Source: Megalobrama amblycephala (Eukaryota; Chordata; Actinopteri; Cypriniformes; Xenocyprididae). From it: 64,000 nucleotides of DNA. The first letter of the stretch is position 1. Each line of letters opens with the position of its first letter. Below are positions 1-13,500 of this stretch, in pieces. Under the pieces are notes generated by a model, which was not told where the DNA came from, ran no database searches, and was given only the letters and a program-made list of their open reading frames with translations. A program made the translations under genes and the position numbers. The DNA lies in contig NC_063065.1 in the NCBI RefSeq assembly GCF_018812025.1, positions 28,791,740 to 28,855,739 on the forward strand. The letters run 5' to 3'.

Positions 1-400
1 TGTCAAAAATACTGAAAGATGTGACGCTTTGAGCACTGTTGAACAGTTTAGTAAACACCTCTGATTGGTCATTGTGTTCACGTGCTCAACGGATATGTCT
101 GTAATTAGCTACAATGATCAACGCACGGGAGAGTTTGAAAGCGTTTTGAAAGTGGGAGTGGACTGCTCCAGTGTGTATCTGTGTAAGCGCTCGGTGAAGA
201 GCGCCAAAAGATGTCTATTTACAACTTGTTTTTGAAGCGTTGATCATTGTAGCCAATCACAGACATATCTGATGAGCGTGTGAACACAGTGGCCAATCAG
301 GGGTGTTTACGAATCAGCGTGCTCAACAGCGCTCAAAGTGTCACATTTTTAAAATTTCAGTACCGACTTGGTACCGAAGTCGGTACTTTTAGACAACACT
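1..400. mobile_element. Palindromic MITE at the window's left edge
   Basis: Left half (GATTGGTCATTGTGTTCACG, ACAATGATCAACGC) is inverted in the right half (GCGTTGATCATTGTAGCC, GTGAACACAGTGGCCAATCA). The same family occurs at 28191-28866. No coding sequence. Confidence 0.8.
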
Positions 401-433
401 AGTCAGAAATGCAACATTTGAGCATGTGATGCA

Positions 434-1293
434 TTAAAGGGTTAGTTCACCCAAAAATTAAAATTCTGTCATTAATTACTCACCCTCATGTCGTTCCACA
501 CCCGTAAGACCTTTGTTCATCTTCAGAACACAAATTAAGATATTTTTGATTAAATCCGATGTAGGGCTGCACAACGATTAATCGCGATTAATCGTTTGCA
601 AAATAAAAGTCTGTGTTAAGTAATATATGTGTGTGTTCTGTGTATAATAATTATGTATCTATAAGTACATGCACATACATGTATATATTTAAGAAAAAAA
701 TTATATTTATATATAAAATATTTATATTTATATGTAATATAAAATATATAATATGTATATTTATTTATTCATGTATGTGCATGTATTCATATATACATAA
801 TTATTATACACAGAACACACACATATATTACGTAAACACAGACTTTTATTTTGCAAACGATTAATCTTGATTAATCAATGTTCAGCCCTAATCGACTGGC
901 AATATAGTGATGGGCAAAACACTGCTTCATGAAGCTTCGAAGCTTTACGAATCTTTTGTTTCGAATCAGTGGTTCTGAGCGTGTATCAAACAGCCAGAGT
1001 CACGCCCCCCAGTGGTGAACCATTGAAATGAAACCGATGTAACAAAGCCTTGTTTACTGAAATTGTGTGACTTTGGCAGTTTGATTTAAAACAGTTCATG
1101 TGACTACAGTGGTCGCAACCTTACTGTTATAAAGCGACAAGAATACTTTGCAGGCCTCACTGAGTGATCAGATTTTATGAAAAATATCTTAATTTGTGTT
1201 CTGAAGATGAACAAAGGTCCTATGGGTGTGGAACGACATGAGGGTGAGTAATTAATGACAGAATTTTCATTTTTGGGTGAACTAAGCCTTTAA
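434..1293. mobile_element. MITE family A copy with nested palindromes
   Basis: Left end TTAAAGGGTTAGTTCACCC, right end GGGTGAACTAAGCCTTTAA. An element with ends TAGGGCTGCACAACGATTAA / CAGCCCTAATCG is nested at 564-893, and half of the family seen at 10972-11241 lies at 905-1060. Other copies of family A are at 10780-12418, 15105-15180, 25763-26500 and 62848-64000. Confidence 0.8.
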
Positions 1294-1505
1294 TATTGTA
1301 ATTCCAGTGTACAGTGTATACACATTTTCGCCACAGATACAAAATGAACAGCTGCAAAGCACCACATCTGAGAAAAAAAAAGTACTTTGCTAAATAGAAA
1401 ATATGTAAAGTTATTTCAACATAATATATTATGCAAATAGATTTTTATTTTTATTTTCATGTGAATCAATTTAAAGAGAAATGGACGATCTACTAAAGAA
1501 AACTT

Positions 1506-1582
1506 TCAATTTACCATCAGGCATTCAGATGACCCAACTCCAAAAAGGTATGTGGCGAGTGACATTATTGATGTTAAGTCAC
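1506..1582 (-). CDS. Tentative terminal exon of the zinc-finger gene
   Basis: A T-rich acceptor (TTTGTTTAG) opens a phase-1 frame of 25 codons ([15 protein letters not shown]...) ending TGA at 1508-1506, with AATAAA copies at 1455-1450 and 1449-1444 on the same strand. The tail has no known motif. On the other strand the same DNA begins with an ATG and ends in a GTATGT donor, so this call is weak. Confidence 0.3.
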
Positions 1583-4500
1583 CTAAACAAATTTATGAAG
1601 AAAAAAAAAAAAACGTATTTCTTTTGCCTCGAATATGAAAATGAAAACCAGCTAAATGTTAAAAATATATAGATTTTTTTTAAATTTCAGATATAGTTTC
1701 ATACTAAAATTTCTTGGCCAAAAGGAAATATAACATTTATGATGTATTTGACAACCCTTCTTTATGGTATACAGGCTTCCGACGCCTAGCCACCTTACAA
1801 TGTCTTACCTGTATGAAATGCATCTTGATGTTTTTTCAGACTTGCTTCAGAGATGAATGTTTCATCACACATTGAACACTGGAGAGGGTTCTCACCCGGG
1901 TGGCTACTCTGGTGGGCTATCAGGTTTCTCCTCCAGCGAAAACTCAGGCCACACTGAGAGCACTTGTAAGGTCTCTCTCCTGTGTGAATCCGCTGGTGAA
2001 TTTTAAACATACAATGCTGACTGAATCTTTTCCCACAATCAGAGCATTCAAATGGCTTCTCCTGCAAGTCGACTTTTGGACCACCTGTTGGTTTCTCTGT
2101 TCCACTTTGCTTCTTTGTGGAAGCTTCTGGAAAACAAAGAGAAAAATAATCTGTTAAAAAACGTGAAACAATTTGGATGGTCAGTTTTTTAAGAACTGAC
2201 CATTTCTGAGGAACTTCAAACTTACTTTCATGGACTCGCATGTGAGCTTGGAGGAAACTGGGACGCCCAAACCCCTTGAAGCATATAGGGCAGTTGTGTG
2301 GCCTCACTCCTGTGTGAATTTCCAGATGCTTCTTCAAGTCTCCTGGGGTATAAAAGCTCTTACTGCACACAAAGCACAGGAATGCCCTCTCTCCTGTGTG
2401 AGTTTTAATATGCACAACCAAAGCCGATCGCTGACGGAAGCTTTTGTTACATGTGGGACAGTTGAAGGGCCTTTCACCTGTGTGAATCCGCTCGTGCTGT
2501 AACAAGCCTTGGCGTCGACCGAACTTCCTCCCGCAATAAGAGCAGGGGAAGCACTTCCCCTCTACGTCAGCATGCTGATCTGTTAAAATGACAAGGAAGA
2601 ATCCATATTATCAAAACCACTATAAAATATAAAGTTCAATTTACAACAAAATTGAAACTCTAGGTTTTGCATCAACTCTGCTAGCATCACTCAACCCTGT
2701 TACAATACTGTAGTATTATGGAAAACAATTCTTCAAAAATATTTTATCCTTCCAGAAAGTGAACTCTCCAATGATCTGTGTATCTGAAAAGTATCGGTGC
2801 CTATTTCTATTCTAATAATTAAAATGTCAACCCTGTTACCAGGATATTTTATAGTATCATCATCATTATTATAATTATAATTTTTTTTAAATAAGCAGTT
2901 TTAGTGCCAAGACTAAGAAATGGCTGTCAATCCTATTACCATCAGCACTCACCCATTACAATACTGTAATATTACATAAAACAATTCTGTACAACTACTT
3001 TATCCTTTCAAGAAGTGAACTCTCCAAAGATATATATACTTCATAAATTATTAAAACATCAACCCTGCAACCAGGATTTTGTATAGTAAACAAATTCCTT
3101 TTGAAAAGCGGATATTCTTAGAAATATTTCAAATAAACACTTTTAGTGCCAAAACTATAAAATGGATGTCAACCCTATTATCAACATCACTCACCACTGT
3201 TACAATACTCTAGTAATATACAGAAAACAGTTCTGCAAAACTACTTTATCTTTTCATAAAGTGAACTTTCCAGTGACAAGTAACAGTGCCTATCTAATCA
3301 AAAAATTTAAATGTCAACCCTGTTATCAACATCACTCACCACTGTTACAATACTCTAATATTATAGAAAACAGTTCTGCAAAACTACTTTATCTTTTCAG
3401 AAAGTGAACTCTCCAATGACAAGAATCTGTGCCTATTTCTATTCAAATAATTAAAAATCTCAACCCTGTTACCAGGACATTTTATAGTAAACAAATGATT
3501 TTTGTTGGAGAAATATTATAATTTTTTTTTTTTAAATAAGCACTTTTAGTGCCAAGACTAAGAAATGGATGTCAACCCTATTATCAACATCACTCACCAC
3601 TGTTACAATATTCTAGTAATATACAGAAAATAGTTCTGCAAAACAACTTTATCTTTTCAGAAAGTGAACTCTCCAATGACAAGTATCTGTGCCTATTTCT
3701 ATTTAGATAATTAAAATGTCAACCCTGTTACCAGGATATTTTACAGTAAACAAATGATTTGTGTTGGAGAAATATCATTATCATTATTTTTTTTTTTTAA
3801 ATAAGCAGTTTTAGTGCCAAGACTAAGAAATGGCTGTCAATCCTATTACCATCAGCATCACCCGTTACAATACTGTAATATTATATAAAACAATTCTGTA
3901 CAACTACTTTATCCTTTCAAGAAGTGAACTCTCCAAAGACATATATACTTCATCAATTATTAAAGCATCAACCCTGCAACCAGGATTTTGTATAGTAAAC
4001 AAATGCTTTTTGAAAAGTGGATATTCTTAGAAATATTTTGAATAAACACTTTTAGTGCCAAGACTATAAAATGGATGTCAACCCTGTTATCAAGATCACT
4101 CACCACTGTTACAATACTCTAGTATTATAAGAAAAATTTCTGCAAAACTAACTCCAGTATTATAGGACACAGTTCTGCAAAACTACTTTATCTTTTCAGA
4201 AAGTGAACTCTCCAATGACAAGTATCTGTGCCTATCTTATCAAATAATTAAAATGTCAACCCTGATACCAGGATATTTTATAGTAAACAAATGATTTTTG
4301 TTGGAGAAATATTATAATTTTTTTTTTTTTTAAATAAGCACTTTTAGTGCCAAGACTAAGAAATGGCTGTCATCCTATTACCATCAGTCAACCATTACTA
4401 TTATATTATATAAAACAACATCACTCAAGAAGTGAACCACTATATACTTCATCAATTATTAAAACATCAACCCTGCAACCAGGATTTTGTATAGTAAACA

Positions 4501-7500
4501 ATTCCTTTTGAAAAGCGGATTCTAGTATTTCATAAACACTACAGAAAATAGTTCTGCAAAACAACTGTATCTTTTCAGAAAGTGAACTCTCCAATGACAA
4601 GTATCTGTGCCTATTTCTATTCAGATAATTAAAATGTCAACCCTGTTACCAGGATATTTTACAGTAAACAAATGATTTGTGTTGGAGAAATATCATTATC
4701 ATTATTTTTTTTTTTTTAAATAAGCAGTTTTAGTGCCAAGACTAAGAAATGGCTGTCAATCCTATTACCATCAGCATCACCCGTTACAATACTGTAATAT
4801 TATATAAAACAATTCTGTACAACTACTTTATCCTTTCAAGAAGTGAACTCTCCAAAGACATATATACTTCATCAATTATTAAAGCATCAACCCTGCAACC
4901 AGGATTTTGTATAGTAAACAAATGCTTTTTGAAAAGTGGATATTCTTAGAAATATTTTGAATAAACACTTTTAGTGCCAAGACTATAAAATGGATGTCAA
5001 CCCTGTTATCAAGATCACTCACCACTGTTACAATACTCTAGTATTATAAGAAAAATTTCTGCAAAACTAACTCCAGTATTATAGGACACAGTTCTGCAAA
5101 ACTACTTTATCTTTTCAGAAAGTGAACTCTCCAATGACAAGTATCTGTGCCTATCTTATCAAATAATTAAAATGTCAACCCTGATACCAGGATATTTTAT
5201 AGTAAACAAATGATTTTTGTCATCGAAATATCATCATTAAATTATTTTTTTTTAAATAAACACTTTTAGTACCAAGAGTAGGAATTGGCTGTCAACCCTA
5301 TTACCTGTTACAGGAAGTGAACTCTACAAAGACAAGTATCTTAGCATATTTCTCATCAAATTCAACCAAGTTAACAGGAATTATTGAGAGAATATTTGTG
5401 GAAATATCAACATACCCTGTTACCGTAAACCATGCTACCTTTTTGAATTTTACATCTGGTTATTTCTGAAGGTTAAATAAGTTTATATATAGTTATGTCC
5501 CAACATATAATAAAAGTAGCTTAAGGTGGAACAGTACAATTTATTTCTAATCTTAATTTAAGAAAATAAATGCCAATATTGCAATTCATGCTGGCAGATC
5601 CTCCTACCTGGATGAAATATAAGCTGATGTTTTTTCAGGGAAATTGCGACAGAGAAGGTTTTGTTGCATATGGCACAATGAAATGGCTTCCGATGATCTG
5701 TCAGCTCTGAACTGGAACTCTGATCAACATCATGGTCTTGAATTACTGATGGACTGAATCCTGTCTGATTCTCTAATAGATGCTCCCCTGTGCTCATTTC
5801 TGTAAAACAAATTGAAACACATTACTATGCATTTATGCTATATTTAGACAACTATTTTACTACATAAACTGGCCATAAATAAACAACTAGAGAACATACT
5901 GTCTTCAGAAGCTCCAGGGTTTCCAGAAAGCAACGTCGACAGCTGTGATGAAGCAGAAACACCACAGACACCTTCCACGTCATCCGGTTCACCCTGGTCC
6001 TCCTCCTCAGGGATAAGCGTATCAGCTCCGGTGGTCAGAACATCACTTTCCTGGAACTTGTTCAGATGGGACTGCATGTGTGCTTGTAGGCTACTGGGCC
6101 GAGGGAAGCTTTTTGAGCACAAAGGACAACAGTGAGGTCTCACGCCGGTATGAGTTCCCATATGAGTCTTCAGATCCCCTGAACCGTAAAACCGTCTGAA
6201 GCATATGAAACATTCAAAAGGCTTTTCTCCAGTGTGAATTTTCCTATGCACGATCAACACTGAACGCTGCCTAAAACTTTTATTGCACACCGCGCAGCGG
6301 AACGGTCTCTCCCCAGTGTGAATGCGTTTATGTTGCTCCATATCTTGATGTCGTCCGAATATTTTCCCACAGTATGGACAGGTAAAGCGCTTCCTTTCAG
6401 CAACACTCAAACGTTCTTTTGAAAGAAATGAATCAACAGGACTTTCAGTGATGACAGACAAATTAAATTAATGATAACATCAAACCAAACAACATATTGT
6501 ACTGTGCAATGCTATTGGTGATTTAACTCAGGGGTTTTCAAACCGGGCAGCAGGTTCTCAACCAGGAGACCTGGGCCCACTAGAGGGTCTCAGCAAACTT
6601 CCAAGAGGGCCTCAAGATGATTTAAAATAAGACCAAACAAGCATTAAAACAAGCTAAAACAACTAAAATTCTAAATTCTTCTAACTACTGTTCTAACTTC
6701 CAACTACTGTTTTTCTTGGAAAACCTGGATATATGAGGTAGGCTAACTTTAAAAGTGTGATTTTTAGAAAAGTCATGTAAATTAATAAAATCTGAAAATG
6801 GCATCGGCATTTACATTTTCATTTTTCTAGTTACGCCAAGCTCTAAAATGTAAAATTGTATTGAGTAGAAATTGAGAACCTACAGAGCCCTGCACATGAC
6901 ATGCAGGGGGGAAAAAGTACAGGCTAAATTGTGCGCAAGATTTACTAATCCGTTCCCTCGATTTATAAATCGTAAGCATGATTTACTCATTTGTTCCCTC
7001 CATTTGCTAAATCGTGCACATGATTTACTATTTTGTTCCCTCGATTTGATAAATGTGCACACGATTTGCTATTTCGTTCCCTGGATTGCTAAATGTGTGC
7101 AGGATTTACTAATTTGTTCCCTTGATTTATAAATCGCGCACACGATTTAGCAAATCAAAGTAACGAAATAGAAAAACGTGCGCACAATTTAGCAAATCGA
7201 GGGAACTAAATAGTAAATTGTGTGCACTATTTAGCAAATCTAGGGAACTAAAAAGTAAACCGTCCGAACGATTTAGCAAATCAAAGGAACGAATTAGTAA
7301 ATCGTGCGCACAATTTAGCAAATCAAGGGAGCTAAATAGTAAACTGTCTGCAGAATTTAGCAAATCTAGGGAACTAAATAGTAAACCGTCCGCACGATTT
7401 AGCAAATCGAGGGAACGAAATAGTAAATCGTGCGCATGATTTAGCAAATTGAGGGAACTAAATAGTAAACCGTCCGCACGATTTAGCAAATCGAGGGAAC

Positions 7501-10500
7501 AAATTAGTAAATTGTGCGCACGATTTAGCAAATTGAGGGAACTAAATAGTAAACCGTCCGCACGATTTAGCAAATTGAGAGAACTAAATAGTAAATCGTG
7601 CGCACGATTTAGCAAATCTAGGGAACTAAATAGTAAACCGTCCGAACGATTTTAGCAAATCTAGGGAACTAAATAGTAAACCGTCTGCATGATTTAGCAA
7701 ATCGAGGGAACGAATTAGTAAATTGTGCGCACGATTTAACAAATTGAGGGAACTAAATAGTAAACCGTCTGCACGATTTAGCAAATTGAGGGAACTAAAT
7801 AGTAAACCGTCTGCACGATTTAACAAATTGAGGGAACTAAATAGTAAACCGTCTGCACGATTTAGCAAATTGAGGGAACTAAATAGTAAATCGTGCGCAC
7901 GATTTAGCAAATCTAGGGAACTAAATAGTAAACCGTCCGAACGATTTAGCAAATCGAGGGAACGAATTAGTAAATTGTGCGCACGATTTAGCAAATTGAG
8001 GGAACTAAATAGTAAACCGTCCGCACGATTTAGCAAATCTAGGGAACTAAATAGTAAACCGTCCGCACGATTTAGCAAATCTAGGGAACTAAATAGTAAG
8101 CCGTCTGCACAATTTAGCAAATCGAGGGAACAAATTAGTAAACCGTCCGCACAATTTAGCAAATCTAGGGAACTAAATAGTAAACCGTCCGCACGATTTA
8201 GCAAATCGAGGGAACTAAATAGTAAACCGTCTGCACGATTTAGCAAATCGAGGGAACAAATTAGTAAATTTTACTCACATTTAGCAAATCGAGGGAACAA
8301 AATAGTAAATTGTACGCACAATTTACTTTTTTTTTCTTGCATGTCATGTGCTTGATTCCGTAAGAACCACTGTGCTAGAGGGTCCTCAAAAATGTTCAGA
8401 AAAAAATATAGTGTAAAAATGTAAAACTATTAAAAATAATAAGTTTGATCATCGCAAATAATTTTATTTTAGTAACATAAAAACCAAAACAACAACAAAA
8501 AATGAGAAACTTGATAGAAAGTAAATATTTTATAGATATATTTTCACAAAAGAAATGCGTCTTTCTTCATAAATGAAAATGCTGCCTTATCCATTGCAGG
8601 AAATGGATCATATTTAGGGGTCTGTGGCATTTAAAAAGTTTGAAAACCCCTAATTAACCAATATCGGTAACTTTCGAAAAGGAGATGGCACCACCATAAA
8701 ACCTCACAGCGGTCAAAATTTTAGGGGCTCTGCTATTTCTCTTCAATTTTAATTATTTCAAAATTATTCACTCACCTGGATGAGCGACTCGTTGATGCTT
8801 TATCAGGGAGAAGGAGAGAGAAAACCTCCTGTCACAAAGCGTGCAATGGTACGGTCTGTCCTCTGTATGATGAGTACGGTAGTGTTTTTTAAGGTTTACT
8901 GCTTGACTGAAATATTTCCCACATTGGGAGCACTGATACGGCTTCTCTCCGGTGTGAACACGCAGATGGATTCGAAGCTTTGCTTGCTTATGAAATCTCT
9001 TTCCACAGTGATTGCACTGGTGCGGCTTGTCTTCATCATGAACTTGCTGGTGAGCTGTAAACTCTTCCTCTTGAAGAGGGTTTAGTGTTCCAATGCCTAG
9101 AAGAGGAAATGATGCAATGTTAAAAGCAGTTATGTGGAGTGGGAAACCAGTGAGATTTCAAGATGGCTTAGGTTATTGTATTTTGGTAGAAACCAGCCCT
9201 ATCCCAATGTGCTTACTATCCAACCTAAGTAGTATGTGAGATTAGAATAAATGTGTCCTAAAGCATAGTCTGTTGATAGTCCACTATTTCTGGTAGATTT
9301 TCGAAGTATGGATCTGTGTACATTCTAACGGCTACACATCCTATTTAGATGAGGATTCGGTCCAGAACTACAAACATTAATAAAAAGAACTACAAATGTG
9401 AGTTTGACGGTTGAGCAGAGATGCCCTGAAAGGGGATTTTATTCATAATAAATATCTTATCTGATGAAAAATATTTATTTAAAGAGGTTTAAATAAATGC
9501 TTAAATTATGCATTTTTACATTTTCAACTGTAATGTTGCTGTCTGAGCATGAAAAAGATCACAATATAACTCATTTAAATAATTCCAGTCCAAGGCATAT
9601 GCAAAATAAAGGGGCGGGGTCTGGTTGAGTTAGTAGGGTACTTCTCAAACGGAAGGCTGCTTCCTACAAAGGCTGCATATCTTGGCTGCAACGTCATCAA
9701 ACATCACTGAGGGCCATCTCAATCAGAAGGATCCTTAGTATCATAGTAGTTAAAGACACTTAGTAAAAAGTGGGACGGGGCATAGTATGAGTAGGCAAAT
9801 TGGGACACAGAATATGATAATCATGGTAAGGATTTTGCAAAATTAGACTCACCCTTTTCAGCTGAATGTGCAGAATCCTGAGAGAGCTCAGATGAAGGAG
9901 ATGGAGCTCTTTCAGTCACGTCCTGTTGACTTTGGGCATTGTGTTCATTAGATGCATCGCTCTCCATACTGTCTACAAGGTCCAAAGAGTGCGATTCAAT
10001 ATTGTCCTTAAGTGCGTCAGTTTGTAAGTGTTTGTGTAGATCTTCAGAGGTCACAGAACTGCAAGGCCTCTCATTGTCACAAGCATCCAAATGGTTCATG
10101 TCATCTGATTCAGAGAAGGTCTGATCGTGAGATGTGAGACGTGTGAAGCTGTTGACACAGTCAGGGCAGCGGTGGGATATCTCTCCTGTGTGCGTCAGCT
10201 CATGTTCCTCCAGCTGACACGCAAAATTTTTCCCACATTCAACACAAATTAAGCACTTACCCTCCATACTAACATCTTGACCTGCAAAAAGAGAGGATAC
10301 TTAATTCTGATTGGTCAAAATCTCTGCCTCTCAATGTTACAACATAAGCCCCTGCATGATGATACAACACTGATTACCCTGGTAGGATTTATTTTGCGAT
10401 TGTAACCTTTATTGAGTATATAATATAATCAGTGTTGCCAAGTTTGCAGTTTTCCCACAGAATTGGGCTACATTAACACTATTGCCGCAGGGTGTTTTTC

Positions 10501-13500
10501 ATGTCCGTGGGTTGAAGCGACACCAAATAACATGATATTTAGCCCCTGGAATGCAGGAACCCTGCCAAAAACGTGGATTTTACCCCCTGGAAACCCCCCC
10601 CCCACACACACAACACGATTGGGCTAGTATTGAGTAGCAATTGGGTGGGGTTTGTTGTGAAAACCTGGCAAACCTGAATATAATATAAAGAATGTTCACT
10701 GAAAGATTTATAAAAGTGAACTTAATCTAAATTAAGCACCGATTTCTGTGTTTATATTTGGATTATGTAATGGGAATGTAACTAGACATGAATTGTAATC
10801 AAGTTTTATAAAATGGTTCATCCTGACTCAAAAGCAGGTCCTACAGAAGTTTCAGACATATTTATAATAGCTCATGTGACTACAGTGGTTCAACCTTAAT
10901 ATTATAAAGCAACTAGAATACTTTTTGTGTGCCAAAAATAACAAAATAACGACTTTATTCCACAATATCTAGCGATGGGTGATTTCAAAACGCTGCTTCA
11001 TGAAGCTTCAAAGCTTATCGAATTATTTGTTTCAAATCAGTGGTTCGGAGCGTGTATCAAACTGCCAAAGTCACGCCCCCCTGTGGTGAACTATTGAAGT
11101 TTCAAAACACTTATGACGTAACGAAGCCTCGTTTACTGAAATCATGGGCTTTTGGCGCTCTGAACCACTGATTCCAAACAAAAGATTCGTAAAGCTTTGA
11201 AGCTTCATGAAGCAGTGCTTTGAAATCGCCCATCACTAGATCAGGGATGCAAACAGGTAAGGGGGAAAAAGGTGAGATAATTGCACGGGGCGAGGGACAT
11301 GCTGCGCACATAATTTTTTAAGTTATTTGCTTTACATGCTCATTTGTAGTTACTTTAAGGGATTTTTTCATTTATTTTTCAGTCCAAAACTGTAACTGTA
11401 AAAAATTTAACATATTGTTGCAACATTTTGCCGAAAATCAACATTTGGTTAAAATCTCATGCTATAAAAGACAAAGTGCTATGGAGGATATTTAAGACAA
11501 TATTGGCTGATTAGATGGCAATACTGTTTGCCACATCTCAGACCTCAAATACATAAAATATTACCCATTATAGACATCGTTTTTAAAGTAAAGTGTAAAT
11601 GAAACACTGTACAGTGCTTATTGAAACAACAGCCCTGTCCAAATACCCACACTTGCGGTCTTGTCTACCACTTGTCTACTTACATGACGAATTTCCTGTA
11701 TTTGGCTCAAGTGTTCAAGTGGGCGTGAAAACCGCAAATGTGTGTAGAACTTCTGATTACCCGATGGGACACACTTATAGTCTTGCAAAAAATGCAAGTG
11801 TTTATAGAGGGTTTTTTTTTATTATTATTTTCAGTGCTTTGCATTTTAAAATACACTTCTAAATGTCTGTTCAGTGGTCGGTCACTATGTAACTAACAGA
11901 CGCAATATTAAAATTGTGGTGCTTTTTTAAGCAGTTTAAAGCAGTTGCAAATGATGTACAAAATACACACAGCCTACCCGTCTTTGCATCAATAAAATGT
12001 GCAACACTTTATATTTTATTACCAAATTATATGTAATATATAATTAATTTAACTTACAGTCGAATGTTTTCCTTGACATCTAGCAATTTTGGGGCATGTG
12101 AGTTCCAGAACATAGTGCATGATGGGATACGCTTAGCCTCAAATTGTGCTCCGAAGCGGTATTCAACATAGTGTGTGTTTAGTGTGCACTTGGGCATTTT
12201 TAAGACATGGGACAGTCTTGTGCTCTTACTTCCTGTCGCATGCACACGCTCTCAAGTGGCCAAGACCGCAAGTTTGGGTATTTGGACAGGGCTAACCAGT
12301 TCTATATTTACCCTTGTAAGTTCACAAGCACCCTTGTAAGGTCTTACAGGTGTGGAACGACATGAGGGTGAGTAACTAATGACAGAATTTTCATTTTTGG
12401 GTGAACTAACCCTTTAATCTTTCACATAAGTTAAATTCACAACTTTGGATGGAAACGTAGCTAGTGTTATAAATATATCCACAGTAAAAGGGGGTTTTAG
12501 CAGTCCACTTTATTTTGCGCCTAACAACACCCCATAACCATGGTAAAATCACTGCGATGCATAGAATGTAATGTCTAATTGTACCTTGATGAAATGCACG
12601 CAGATGTCTTCTCAAGGAGGATAACAGGGCGAAGTTTTTAACACAGATCGTACAGTGAAAAGCCTTCGCATCCGTATGGACAATCTGGTGAGTCTTGAGG
12701 TCTCTTTCCCGGGTAAAAGTCTTTCCACACACCAAGCACTCAAAAGGCCTCTCGCCTGTGTGAATCCGGACATGTTCAGACAGATGCTGTATACGGGAAA
12801 AACCCTTCCCACACTGAGAGCACTGGAAAGGCCTCGCTCTGGCAGAAAGACTCTTTGCGTGGTCGTCTGTGGTGATGTTTGCAAAGGAAAATGATTATGT
12901 TATGTTGTCTCTCTCAACAAATACATACATCTTGTTCAATATATATGACAGCAGTACCAGTTGTACTCTATAGGCCAGGGGTTTTCAGGGTTTTTTGATG
13001 CCACAGACCCCTAAATGTGATGTTGCTTTGCGAGGAACCCCTCTCCTAACTCCTATACAGTACAGTCCAAAAGTTTGGAACCACTAAGATTTTTAATGTT
13101 TTTAAAAGAAGTTTCGTCTGCTCACCAAGGCTACATTTATTTAATTAAAAATACAGTAAAAAACAGTAATATTGTGAAATATTATTACAATTTAAAATAA
13201 CTGTGTACTATTTAAATATATTTGACAAAGTAATTTATTCCTGTGATGCAAAGCTGAATTTTCAGCATCGTTACTCCAGTCTTCAGTGTTTCTTCACCTT
13301 CAGAAATCATTCTAATATGCTGATTTGCTGCTCAATAAACATTTATGATTATTTTCAATGTTGAAAACAGTTGTGTACTTTTTTTTTTTTCAGGATTCCT
13401 TGATGAATAGAAAGTTCAAAAGAACAGCATTTATCTGAAATACAAAGCTTCTGTAGCATTATACACTACCATTCAAAAGTTTGGGGTCAGTAAGAATTTT

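Larger units (their letters stand above)
10780..12418. mobile_element. MITE family A copy with two nested elements
   Basis: Its right end (CATGAGGGTGAGTAACTAAT, GGGTGAACTAACCCTTTAAT) is clear at 12343-12418. The internal motif GTGACTACAGTGGTTCAACC at 10868 matches the inside of family A. Two inverted-repeat elements lie within: 10972-11241 and 11631-12293. Confidence 0.6.

Noticed and set aside
613..864. AT-rich plus-strand frame rich in Tyr, Ile and Cys
   Set aside because: Lies in the loop of a palindromic MITE made of alternating AT and CA/TG; low complexity.
1481..1546. Plus-strand exon-like segment starting ATGGACGATCTACTAAAG and ending in a GTATGT donor
   Set aside because: No plus-strand continuation is found inside the antisense zinc-finger gene, and the peptide is unknown. 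A minus-strand terminal exon is at least as likely.
7127..8355. Long open frames of about 160-210 codons on both strands with 14-residue repeats
   Set aside because: They come from the 42-bp tandem unit, which keeps frames open on both strands at once. No promoter, splice site or domain supports a gene.
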